Positions 20,225 through 29,617 of a stretch of DNA of 57,500 nucleotides are shown here, piece by piece. Origin of the DNA: Prorocentrum cordatum. Lineage: Eukaryota > Sar > Dinophyceae > Prorocentrales > Prorocentraceae. The position numbers were made by a program, and so were the translations under genes. The stretch lies in contig CAUYUJ010016138.1 of NCBI GenBank assembly GCA_963575745.1, positions 430,926 through 488,425 on the forward strand. Reading direction: 5' to 3'. Numbering within the stretch: position 1 is the stretch's first letter; every line of letters starts with the position of its first letter. The notes beneath the pieces are model-generated. The model was not told the DNA's origin, made no database searches, and saw only the letters and a program-made list of their open reading frames with translations.

Positions 20225-20470
20225 GGCACTGTTTCGTTTGTTCTCCCATGCCTATCTCGACTCGATCGATCCGGTTCGAGACCGACTCCGCCCAGCTCGA
20301 TCCGGTTCGGTTTCGATTTTCGGACGATCCGATGCGGCATGATGTTTGCACGGCTCAGCTGTTTCCTGGCGCGGCTGGTTCGATTTGAGTTCGACTCCGT
20401 GCCGATGCGGTCCGATCCGACGCGCGTTCCGATACGATCCGGCTTCCCGATACGATGCCATGCTGACTGA
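20225..20470. repeat. GATCCG/TTCGA-rich low-complexity stretch
   Basis: Variants of CGATCCGGTTCG, CCGATTCGA and GATACGATCC follow each other without a fixed period. Minus frames give N-R-T/D-R-I-G strings, which I do not call. The rest of 19606-20640 shows no gene. Confidence 0.5.
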
Positions 20471-20639
20471 TCTTGCGACCTGTCCCCCCGCTCGCGGCAC
20501 CACCTCCTTCCACGTCCTCGTTGGGCTCGGCTGGGTCGGGCCGAGGGTCGGGCGAGCCTGGGCTGTTCTGGGCTGGGGCGGACGCATGCTGGGGGGGGAC
20601 ATCGGGCGGGGCCAGGTCCAGGATGCATCCGGTCCAGAC

Positions 20640-20770
20640 CGTCCCAGGGCGCTCTCAGAGCGGAACGTTCAGAAGTCCGCGGCACCCGAGAGATCCCCCA
20701 GAGCCGCCAGATCCAGGAGCTTCTCGATTTACCTTCACCCGGTTTTATCCTCGTCCTGGCTTCGTCTTAG
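20640..20770. repeat. About 135-bp dispersed repeat, copy 1
   Basis: GCGCTCTCAGAGCGGAACG ... CACCCGAGAGATCC ... CAGAGCCGCCAGATC ... TTCTCGAT ... ATCCTCGTCCTGGCTTCGTC TTAGG. A copy with the same block order is at 25505-25642. Confidence 0.65.
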
Positions 20771-20825
20771 GGGGGGAACTCCCCCGTCCACAGGTGGCCC
20801 CCTTGTCGGATCGGACGCAGGGCCA

Positions 20826-20918
20826 CGAAATTCTTCGTATGTGCAGCTGGTTTCGGCCCATAGGCGCCCGCTGGCGCCTGGAGGGGCCGGGAAGACCAAC
20901 TACGTGAGCTCTTTCGCC
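20826..20918. repeat. Foldback relative of the element at 4013
   Basis: ATGTGCAGCTGGTTTCGGCC on the left pairs with GACCAACTACGTGAGCT on the right around a GGCGCCCGCTGGCGCC-like centre. The outer G/C-run arms of the first element are replaced by a GAG tract. Confidence 0.5.
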
Positions 20919-20924
20919 CCTTTC

Positions 20925-20996
20925 CTTGAGGAGGAGGAGGAGGAGGAGGAGGAGGAGAAGGAGGAGGGGGAGGAGGAGGAGGAGGAGGAGGAGTTG
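20925..20996. repeat. (GAG)n microsatellite
   Basis: Nearly pure GAG with two interruptions. Adjoining frames are E-rich or S-rich artefacts. Confidence 0.95.
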
Positions 20997-21855
20997 TCTT
21001 CACTACCCCCCTCCGTCCGACCCGACTTTTCCTTCGTTTTCCAGGGACTGGTTGAAGGCTGCCCAGAGGTCGGGCAGAGATCTTTGTCGAGAGGGCTTCG
21101 GCGAGAGCCCTCTCCCGTGCTCTTTGCGTGTGAAACCGTTTTCTCCTTTGCGGTTTGAGTTGTTGGCCGGCGGTTGAGGCGGACAGCCCCAGTGGGGGAA
21201 CATTGCATGTATCCCGACGTCCTCAGAGCTGATCGAGCTGATCGGTTCAATCCGCAGCCCCAGAGCTCCCGACCCCTTCCCTTCGGGCAGTTTTGCGCCC
21301 TGGCGGCGCCGGGGGCGTCGCCAGGGGGGCCCTAGCGCCGATCCAAGGTATCCGCGCGGACATCCAGAAGCCTATGCTTATGCCGCTCGTTGTCTCTACG
21401 GATAGGAATTTTGGCTTAGCGAGTCGCGCTTGACCCAGCACACATCGGCGCGCCACGCTAACCACACACTTCCCGGCTCGCTAACGTCAACATCCTGAGC
21501 TTTTCCCAGCATGCCGCCCCAGGGAACGGAGCGACACGCCGTCCGCTTGCTAGGCACAGGGTGTTGCCTGGTCCGCCGCCGCGACAAGCTGCCCAAAAGT
21601 TCTTCACCGCTCTCTGCGTTTGCTAATGGCTGTGTGTGGGGGGGGGGCACCCCCGTCGACTGCCCTAAATCGACCCGCGTCGCAGGCAAACGTCGCCGCG
21701 CCAAACACGACCCCCCCCTTCCCCGCAGTGCGCCGACACGGGGCGAATCTGACCCCCGTCGCGCCTCGCGAACAGCTTGACGTTGGCACTCGTCGGGGGG
21801 AGCCCGTCCTTCTTCCCCCTCCCCGCGTCCTCCTCTTCCCTTGGGCCCCGCGGAG

Positions 21856-21944
21856 GCGAGGGCATGGGCGTGCTGCAGGCCATTAACAAGCTGGACGGCA
21901 CCCCCTTCACGCACGTGGACGAGATCTTGCTAGAGAACCTCGCG
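21856..21944 (+). CDS. GAF-domain gene, downstream exon (partial gene)
   Basis: Reads E-G-M-G-V-L-Q-A-I-N-K-L-D-G-T-P-F-T-H-V-D then E-I-L-L-E-N-L-A. G-V-L-Q-x-I-N-K followed by F-T-x-x-D-E-x-L-L-x-x-L-A is the C-terminal part of a GAF domain, directly after the T-G-Y-R-T segment found at 5103. The acceptor is CGGAG before 21856, and the reading frame continues exactly from the phase-1 end of the upstream exon. The 3' end is uncertain: GCG followed by GATACC could be a GA donor, or the frame runs on to the stop at 22026. I see no further exon in 22-29 kb. Confidence 0.55.
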
Positions 21945-24900
21945 GATACCCCCACCGACGACGCCGACCCTCTTTCTCTTCCTGTCCCCCCCTCCGCAGA
22001 GACGAGACTCAACCATTACGCAACATGAGTACTACTTCCTTCTCTACCCCGAAGATGTGTTGAGAGTATCCCGCCTTCTCCATGCATTGTTTCTCACATT
22101 GGTTTTCAAGATTTATGATTCCTCTCGCTTCGCGGGGTGCGCTCTTGGGGGTCCTCTTGGGGCTTCTTGGGAGCTGTTTTGCACCCTCTTGGGGCCTTCT
22201 TGGACCGTCTTGGGGTAGTATTGGCCCGTCTTGAGTCCATGTTGAGCTGTGTTGACGCACTCTTACTGCCCCAAGAGGCCCCAGGGACACAAATCATGTA
22301 TTTTCCATTGGTTGTTGTAGGTTTTGCAGCCCGAAAGGATTCCCGTCACGCTTTGGTCGTTGGAAGTGGCGCGATTCCAGGGGGGGTAGGGGCGATACAT
22401 AATATTGCAAAAAGATATACCAGATAGAAGTTGTGTAATCATTGGATACAGTGGATCCATCCTCCGGCAACACGTCACTTCCGGACGTGGATTCCTCTCG
22501 TTTCGCCGGGTGCACGTCTGGAGCACGTGCAGTCCAGACGTTGTGGGGCTTAGTGGTATCGGTGTCGCCCCCCTCCTTTCCCCTCCCCCGCCCTCCCTGG
22601 TCCTCTTGCTCCTGCTCATTCCGCTCCAGCTCCTGCTGCTGAGGTCCGTCCTCGTCCTCCTTTCTTTTTTGCTCCTTGCTCATCCTCATGCTCGTCTGCC
22701 ACCTCCTCCAATGTACGCAGCTCCGATTTTCCGATTACGTACATCACAATGAGGTCCTGTTTGGAGTTGCAGGTCCGCTATGACACGGGTCGGCGGATTG
22801 ACAAGACATCATGACAATGGGAAGGGGTGGCTGGGAGGGGTAGGGTGTCAGATATGGCGCGAGTCCACCTGGTTTAATTCCCCTCTCTTGGATGCATATC
22901 CTTGGAGGTCAAGTTCAGCATCGGCTCTTTTACATCCGCGGTCGGAAATCAGCATAAACCAGTTTAAGGCTGCTTCATCCAGGTTCATTCTGGCCTAATG
23001 TAGCTAAATGGCCCCCAGTTGGGCCCAATAGGCCCCGATCGTTTCCACGAGTTCCTCCCAGAGGTGCCCCTCCTCAGCCTTCGTCTTCTGATTCACATTA
23101 TTCTCAGCTTCCTCATTACCCCACCCCGCTCCCCCGGCGCGTGCGCGCTCGCGCGCGCCCCGCCCAGGCCACCCAGCAGGAGGGGGAGCCGGAGGAGGAC
23201 GACGAGGAATGTTGAGCAAGAAGAGGGAGAGGAAGAGCGCGGGGATATTTCTGGGAGGAGGAAGAGGCGGATGGAAGTGTTGCTCCCGTCCCAGATCTTG
23301 AATCCCAGAGGTTCCCCGGAGGCCTAGAGGACGGGGGGGGAGGAGGTACATGAGGAGGAGTCCCGTTCTCAGAGCGATGGGGGGCAAAGATCGACGACCT
23401 GGCTTCCTTGGCGCGGGGAGTGTTGAAGACAGGGGGAATGGGATGCAGGATACGGGGGATGCCATCTGGAGTAGGGGGGCGATGAGAGGATCCTTCCCCC
23501 CTCCTCTTTCTGCCTCCTCCTCTTGATGCCGTTCCTGCGCCGCCTCCGTGACACATGAAATTGCCTCGCTGCCCGAGTCCAGGTTTTTGCTGTCGCGGCG
23601 CGGTTTGCCGACGGTTTGCCGTCCGGGTGTCTCCGAATTCGGTGATCTTCGCGGCTCTCTGGCCTCCTCCCTCCTCGATTCTTCCGGTCCTAATTTCTTC
23701 TCCTGTGGGGGGGTGCCTGGAGCGGTCCCGTGGGGGGTCCAGGGAGGGTTTCGAGGAGAGGGTCCTGGGGGCGGTAGCGGCTAGATCTGAGGGGTGTCTT
23801 TGGGACCCCCCGAAACATCTTGGGGATGCGCAAGTCATGAAGAAAACGCCAAATGGGGGACCCCCCCCCCGCCCTCCCCCCGGGGTCCGGATGCGCAAAT
23901 CATGAAGAACACGCCAGGTGGGGAACCGCCCCCTCCCCTCCTGCCCCCCATTCCTGGCAGAGCCACCCCTGCGACCCCCCCCAAGCAGAGCTGAAGCTCT
24001 TCCTTAGGCTCAGAGCTGAAGTTCTTGCTGAGGCTCCTTGTAGTTCACACGCCGGATCGGCGGATTTGTCAGAAGAGGACATGGAATGGGGGAGACGCAC
24101 GTAGATGGCCTGGGCCCGTGGGCGATGAACGGGCCGCAGTGCTGTTTCCTTTTGTGGCCTTTGAGTCGGGGATCTGCTGCGCAGCCGGCCCCGAGGAGAA
24201 GAGCGACGCCGGCGACGACGACGATTGCGCCGATGCCAACGACGACGACCTAGACGAGGCGCGCGTACGGTCGTCACCAAAACACAGCGTTGGGAGGGAG
24301 CTAGAAGAAGAGAAGGAGGAGGTAAGTTGTGTTCCCGCCCCAGATCCTGACCCACGCGAAACTGCATTCAAGGTCAGAACCTTGTACATACAGTCGGCCC
24401 GGATTAGTAGGTCGACCCTCCCAAGTCAAGGGTACCCTTGTATCCTGTATCTCGCGACCCGTGCTTCCTGCATTCCTACGGCAATGTGTCCCTTGGAAGG
24501 GTCTCGTGTCCTCTCGCACGTCCTCTCCAATCAAGTCCGACTGTATGATGCTACAGCTGCACGGATTGAGAGTGGCTGTTTTTCAATCGGGCGTTCACGT
24601 GATACATACCCGGCGCTCATCATGGCCATAAGTGAGACCTTGTGCAATGCTCACACTCAGATGAGGGCGGTGTTGGACACCTCGTTACACTGTATCGAAT
24701 TGCATTCGTTACTGCTCGCTGGAATAAGGCAAGCCAGGTAGTTCCTTTTCAACGCAGTGTGTTCCTTTTTATTGCAGGCCCTTTGTGCGTTGGTTTTTCA
24801 GGGGGGGGCTTCTTGAAGTGAGAAGGAAAGCTTGCAGTTACTTGTGAGGATGGGACTTGGGACGGGAGAGTGTATTGCAGCGTCGTTGATGCATCCTGGG

Positions 24901-25060
24901 TTTACTGTGATTTTTGTCCTCCTCCTCGTTGTCATCGTGCGGCCCCCCGTGATCCTGACGAGTTTTGCCCTCGAGCCTCGCGGGTCTAGGGGCGGAATGG
25001 CGTTTGAGTTCAAGCAAGGCTCAGAGCGAAAACCCAATTTTGCAATGACCCTGCCCGCCG
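21945..25060. other. Long stretch without a convincing gene
   Basis: Open frames overlap on both strands and lack motifs. Minor structures seen: CTTGGGG/TCTTGG repetition at 22140-22250; a 65-bp direct repeat of GGATGCGCAA(G/A)TCATGAAGAA at 23823 and 23888; a 25-bp tandem pair AGAGCTGAAG(C/T)TCTT at 23985-24034. A GAG|GTAAGT sequence near 24318 looks like a canonical splice donor at the end of an acidic frame, but no exon could be supported. Confidence 0.4.
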
Positions 25061-25290
25061 CTGCGGAAGTTGAAAACGAATGTGCGCGGCGCTCAGACGA
25101 GAGGTCCGTTCCGAATTGAAACCGCCCGCTGTCCCTGAAATTGTTCGGAGTTTGAAATGAACTGCGCGCGGCGCTAAGCCGTGAGCCCCATGTTGGAAAG
25201 GAGACGCTTGATTGGCGCTGTTGTAATCTTTTGCCACCACCGTGCGCGGCGCTGAGGCGAGAGTTCCACTTTGAAAACGGCCCGCCCTCC
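25060..25290. repeat. Degenerate tandem repeat of about 80 bp, three units
   Basis: TGCGCG(C)GGCGCT(C/A/G)AG ... GAG followed by TTCCG/TTGGAAA/TTTGAAA blocks recurs at about 25083, 25163 and 25242. On the minus strand the units translate as R-L-S-A-A-H/R-x-x-F. Confidence 0.55.
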
Positions 25291-25415
25291 ATCCTCGAAG
25301 CGGTCGCACGTGCCAAGTTTCAGGATCATATTTGGGTATGTCCCAAGCGAAAGACCCGGCCCGCCCTACCAACATGTCTGGGCGTGCGACCAGAGGCCTT
25401 TTTTGTAAGAGCAAG

Positions 25416-25432
25416 GGATGGAGGAGGAGGAG

Positions 25433-25464
<32 letters not shown>

Positions 25465-25466
25465 CA
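25416..25466. repeat. (GGA)n microsatellite
   Basis: GGAGGAGGAGGATGAGGAGG and further GGA units. Confidence 0.95.
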
Positions 25467-25504
25467 GACGGGGCTAGGACGAGGAAAAATCAGTTCCAGA
25501 GCGC

Positions 25505-25642
25505 TCTGGAACGCTCTCAGGGCGTTCCGGGATGCTCTGAGAAGGCCGCGTCGCCCGAGACATCCTTCAGAGCCGTTGGATCTCAAATATTCTCGATATA
25601 TATCTTCGCCCCGAAGGATCCTCGTCCTGGCTTCGTCTTAGG
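25505..25642. repeat. About 135-bp dispersed repeat, copy 2
   Basis: AACGCTCTCAGGGCG ... CGCCCGAGACATCC ... CAGAGCCGTTGGATC ... TTCTCGATATAT ... GATCCTCGTCCTGGCTTCGT CTTAGG, the same block order as 20640-20770. Confidence 0.65.
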
Positions 25643-25925
25643 AGCAGGAGGACGACATAAGACCGACCACGACCACGCCCACGACCACCGCGGCGACGAG
25701 TGCGACGAGGATTCGGCAGCGCTCAGCTGCCCCCTCCCCACCGCGTCGCTCGTAGCCTCCAGGGGGCGGCGCCGCGGGCCGCGCGCCACGGGCCCCTTCC
25801 CGCGCGCGCGCAGGCGCCGCGCCGCGAGGGCTGCAGATGGCCACCGGGCTCTGCCTCTGTGCGCCGCGCGCCGCGGCGGCGCCGCGGAGCACCGCCGCCG
25901 CTGGGCGACGTGGCGTCCGACGGCT

Positions 25926-25961
25926 GTGAGCCGAGCGGCGAGCTCGCAGCCAGGCCGCCAG
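25926..25961. repeat. 36-bp dispersed repeat, copy 1 of 3
   Basis: GTGAGCCGAGCGGCGAGCTC then GCAGCCAGGCCGCCAG. Copies at 28672-28708 and 29014-29050 keep the same order with a few changes. The flanking DNA, 25643-26420, shows no clear gene. Confidence 0.7.
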
Positions 25962-26423
25962 GGGCAGCTCGCCAGGGGGGAAGCGGGTCCTGAGGGAAGC
26001 GGGTCCTGAGGCGTTTCGCCGATCTGCGGGCTCTCGGGGTCCTCCACGGGCTCCGCGGCTGTCAGAGAACGGTTCAGGATGAAGATCTCGTCCTGGGGGA
26101 AGGTCCCAGGTGTCCAGGGCCCGTTTCCCTCCGGACCCAATTGCCCCAGGCTGCGGCAGTTGGGGACGATCGAAATTGGTACGTGCGGAGAGGACGGGTA
26201 CAAAGACCGACAACATGTCCTGATCATTTTGAACTGGGCTCGCTGTCGGTGTCGCCGCGGACGAGGTCCAGTTGAGACAGAAGGCCGCCTGCCCAACAGC
26301 GACCGCTGTCGGTTTTAGACCGCATTGCTCCTCACATGTTTCGTGGGGTTCTGGTTTTCATCCCTGCCGCGTCGCACCCGCGACCCTCACTCACCTCACC
26401 TCCTCCTCCTTCTCCTTCGCAAC

Positions 26424-26520
26424 ACAGCGCAGCAGAGCACAGCACAGCACTGCTCAGCACATTCCAGCTCAGCTCAGCACAGCACAGCACAACTCAGCTC
26501 AGCACAGCACAGCACAGGCC
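26424..26520. repeat. CAGCA/CAGCT array
   Basis: CAGCACAGCACAGCACTGCT, CAGCTCAGCTCAGCACAGCA and similar, leading directly into the 79-bp minisatellite. Confidence 0.85.
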
Positions 26521-28268
26521 CAGGGCACAGCAGGCGTGGCATTCTCTCGGCCCCACAGGGGGTGCGCAAAAAGGGGGTCTCCCTATGCGCGCCTCCCGTC
26601 CAGGGCACAGCAGGCGTAGCAGTCTCTCGGCCCCATAAACGGGGTGCGCAGGGGGTGGTCTCCCTATGCGCGCCTCTCGTCCAGAGCACAGCAGGCGTGG
26701 CATTCCGTCGAGCCCAGAAAGGGGGTGCGCAGGGGGTGGTCCCGCTATGCGCGCCCCTCGTCTAGGGCACAACAGGCGTGGCATTCCCTCGGCCCCAGAA
26801 GGGGGCGCGCAGGGGGTGGTTTCCCCATGCGCGCCTCTCGTCCAAGGCACAGCAGGCGTGGTATTCTTTCGACCACACAGGGGTGGCGCAGGGGGGGGTC
26901 TCCCTGTGCGCGCCTGTCGTCCAGGGCACAGCAGGCGTGGCATTCTGTCGGCCCCATAGGGGTTACGCAGGGGTGGTCTCCCTATGCGCGCCTCTCGTCT
27001 CGGGCACAGCAGGCGTGGCATTCTCTCGCCCCCATTGGGGGTGCGCAGGGGGTGGTCTCCATATGCCCGCCTCTCGTCCAGGGCACAGCAGGCGTGGCAT
27101 TCTGTCGACCCCATAAGGGGGTGCGCAGGGGGTGGTCTCGCTATGCGCGCCTCTCGTCTAGGGCCCAAGAGGCGTGGATTTCTCTCGACCCCATATGGGG
27201 GTGCGCAGGGGATGGTCCCGCTGTGCGCGCCTCTCGTCCAGAGCACAGCAAGCGTGGCATGCTCTCGACCCCATAGCGGGTGCGCAGGGGGTGGTCTCCC
27301 TATGCGCGCCTCTCGTCTAGGGCACAACAAGCGTGGCATTCTCTCGGCCCCATAGGGGATGCGCAGGGGGGGGTCTCCCTATGCGCGCCTCTCGTCCAGG
27401 GCACAGCAGGCGTGGCATTCTGTCGGCCCCATAGGGGGTGCGCAAGGGGTGGTTTTCCTATGCGCGCTTCTCGTCCAGGGCACAGCAGGCGTGGCATTCT
27501 CTCGGCCCCATAGGGGGTGCGCAGGGGGGGGTCTCCTTATGCGCGCCTCCGTCCAGGGCACAGCAAGCGTGGCATGCTCTCGATCCCGTAGCGGGTGCGC
27601 AGGGGGTGGTCTCCCTATGCGCGCCTCTCGTCTAGGGCACAGCAGGCGTGGCATTCTCTCGGCCCCATAGGGGGTGCGCAGGGGGTGGTCCCGCTATGCG
27701 CGCCTTTCGTCCAGGGGACCGCAGGCGTGGCATTCTCTCGACCCCACAAGGGGTGCGCAAAGGGGGGGTCTCCCTATGCGCGCCTCCCGTCCAGGGCACC
27801 GCAGGCGTGGCATTCTGTCGACCTCATAGGGAGTGCGCAGGGGGTGGTCCCGCTATGCGCGCCTCTCGTCCAAGGCACAGCAGGCGTGGCATGCTCTTGG
27901 CCCCATATGGGCTGCGCAGGGGGTGGTCTCCCTACGCGCGCCTCCCATTCAGGGCACAGCACGCGTGGCATTCTCTCGACCCCATAGGGATAAGGGGTGC
28001 GCAGGGGGTGGTCCCGCTGTGCGCGCTTCTCGTCCAGGGCACAGCAGGCTTGGCACGTTTTCGACCTCATGGGGGGTGCGCAGGGGGGGGTCTCGCTATG
28101 CGCGCCTCTCGTCTAGGGCACAGCAGGCGTGGCATTCCCTCGACCCCATAGGGGGTGCGCAGGGGGTGGTCCCGGTATGCGCGCCTCACGTCCAGGACAC
28201 AGCAGGCGTGGCACTTTCTCGACTCCATATGGGGTGCGCAGGGGGTGGTCCCACTATGAGCGCCTCTC
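26521..28268. repeat. 79-bp minisatellite, 22 copies
   Basis: The unit starts CAGGGCACAGCAGGCGTGGC, then ATTCTCTCG(G/A)CCCCATA, GGGGGTGCGCAGGGGGTGGT, C(T/C)C(C/G)CTATGCGCGCCTCTCG, TC. Starts run from 26521 to 28193 with spacing 78-81 bp; one spacing (27950 to 28035) is 85. Because 79 leaves a remainder of one when divided by three, all three frames of the unit follow each other and long open frames appear on both strands. They are not genes. Confidence 0.95.
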
Positions 28269-28671
28269 GACGGTAGCAGCAGGGTAGCGGCTGCGAGCGT
28301 TGTCCACGTGTTGCACTTCAGCTATGCGAACACAAGTGATTAAACGAAGTATGTGGGGTTCCTCGGTAGCGTAATCGTTGTTTTATATTGTGCCCATGTT
28401 TTGCGTACCCATTCTGGGCGTCCAAATCCGCGTCAGGGGGGACAGGCTCAGGGGGAAGGAAGAGGAGCGCGAATGGCGAGGGGTGGAGAGGATCCAGGAT
28501 CGCTAGTCTATTCATTGTTCTTCGCGTTTGTAGGCCTCCTCGCCTGTGCTCAGGGGCAGCTGGGGATCTGCTCAGGTGGTGGCAACTATCGACCCCTAAT
28601 TGCTCATCGATCGCCGATAAGGGGCTCGATGGTCCCAACCAGCCCAGCCAGGCGAGGTGGGAGCCGTCGGC

Positions 28672-28708
28672 GGTGAGCCGAGCGGCGAGCTCACCTCCAG
28701 GCCGCCAG
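28672..28708. repeat. 37-bp dispersed repeat, copy 2 of 3
   Basis: GGTGAGCCGAGCGGCGAGCT followed by CACCTCCAGGCCGCCAG; see 25926 and 29014. Confidence 0.7.
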
Positions 28709-28719
28709 GCAGCGTTAGT

Positions 28720-28737
28720 GGGGGGGGGGGGGGGGGA
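28720..28737. repeat. Poly-G run
   Basis: About 17 G residues directly after copy 2 of the 37-bp repeat. Confidence 0.9.
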
Positions 28738-28774
28738 AATAGGAGGGGGAGGAAGGGGTTGGGGAGGATGGAGG

Positions 28775-29215
28775 TTTCGGATTCGGGTTTGAGTTTTTGT
28801 TGGACGGTTTCGTCGGTTCTCGGCTGTTTTCCAGCCTCGGGATGCCTTCCAGCAGCTACGCCTCGCCGAGGGCCTTGCGCCCATGCCTCCGAAGATCTCC
28901 CAAGTGGGGAGGTGATGTGGTCGAAGGATCGCTCCGCATCGCCAGAGCATCGACGATGCGGCTCGATTGGAGCCAGAATTTTTCCACGCCGATGGCGCAG
29001 CTGCATCGCCCGCGGTGAACCAAGCGGCGAGCCCACATCCAGGCCACCAGCTGCCGAGCCGGTAGCCCCCCCCGCGCAGCACTGAGGGGCCCAGGGCCCG
29101 GGGGCAACGGTAGGGGTTCGAGATCCGAGGTGCGAGGTTCGAGGTCGTTTTCGTTGGTTCTCAGGGTTTTCCAGCCTCGGGGTGCGTTCCACCCGCTGAG
29201 CCTCGCCGAATCCTT
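28775..29215. repeat. Duplicated block of about 100 bp, spacing about 340 bp
   Basis: GTCGGTTCTCGGCTGTTTTC CAGCCTCGGGATGCCTTCCA at about 28810-28850 is repeated as GTTGGTTCTCAGGGTTTTCC AGCCTCGGGGTGCGTTCCAC at about 29152-29192, each followed by GCCTCGCCGA. Copy 3 of the 37-bp repeat lies between them. No gene is supported in 28269-29350. Confidence 0.6.
29014..29050. repeat. 37-bp dispersed repeat, copy 3 of 3
   Basis: GGTGAACCAAGCGGCGAGCC followed by CACATCCAGGCCACCAG. Confidence 0.7.
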
Positions 29216-29350
29216 GCTGGGGGGTGCCTGGATCGTCCCGAACGGCCAACGGAGACCCGTGACCCAACAGCCAGGCGATCGCCTAGTGATCGCCGATAGG
29301 GATCCGATGGCCCCATCCGGCCCAGGAATGTCTGTTTGTGCTGTCGGGGG

Positions 29351-29505
29351 CATATGCTCCTCCTCCTGCTCCTCCTCCTTCTCCCTCCTCCCTCCTCCTC
29401 CCCCGTCCTCCTCCTCCTCCTCCCCTCCTCCTCCTCCTCCTCCTCCTCACCCTCTCCTCCTCCTCCTCCTCCTCCTCCTCCTCCTCCTCCTCCTCCTCCT
29501 CCTCC
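29351..29505. repeat. (CTC)n tract in front of LINE-1
   Basis: About 155 bp of CTC/CCT with minor changes; the last 50 bp are pure. It runs directly into the SL copy at 29506. Confidence 0.95.
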
Positions 29506-29527
29506 TCCGTTGCCATTTTTGCTCAAG
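29506..29527 (+). other. Relict spliced leader at the LINE-1 5' end (20/22 match)
   Basis: TCCGTTGCCATTTTTGCTCA AG has two differences from the dinoflagellate SL (A to T and G to T). It sits between the (CCT)n tract and the LINE-1 5' leader, the same position as the exact SL in LINE-2. Confidence 0.85.
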
Positions 29528-29617
29528 ATCGGGACAGGCCCGTTTTGAGTGAGGCAGCCCTCCTTCAGGGCTATCCAGCTTTCAGCAGCTGGCGGACATT
29601 CCTCCACCCCTCGTGTC

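Larger units (their letters stand above)
5188..21855 (+). other. Proposed giant GC-AG intron of the GAF gene (16,668 bp)
   Basis: It begins GCCTGC and ends CGGAG; the four bases AGGC are repeated at both boundaries. Joining the flanking exons gives D-Y-E-G-E-G-M-G-V-L-Q-A-I-N-K without a frame change, which is the expected continuity of a GAF domain. Inside lie the AGCAT arrays, two composite pseudogenes, the Helitron-like Rep pseudogene and several dispersed repeats. An alternative is that the two GAF pieces belong to two different decayed genes. Confidence 0.5.

Noticed and set aside
20265-20290. tRNA-like GGTTCGAGACC
   Set aside because: It is one unit of a GATCCGGTTCGA-type repetitive stretch; no acceptor, D-arm or anticodon stem can be folded around it.
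24300-24345. Canonical donor GAG|GTAAGT after an acidic frame
   Set aside because: No acceptor, no conserved peptide and no partner exon were found; dinoflagellate donors are often not canonical, so the match alone says little.
26494-27987. Many long frames on both strands, up to 281 codons
   Set aside because: They read the 79-bp minisatellite in rotating frames; no unit-independent sequence.
26521-28268. CRISPR-like regular repeats
   Set aside because: The 79-bp units are contiguous without spacers, far longer than CRISPR repeats, and the genome is eukaryotic with no cas genes.
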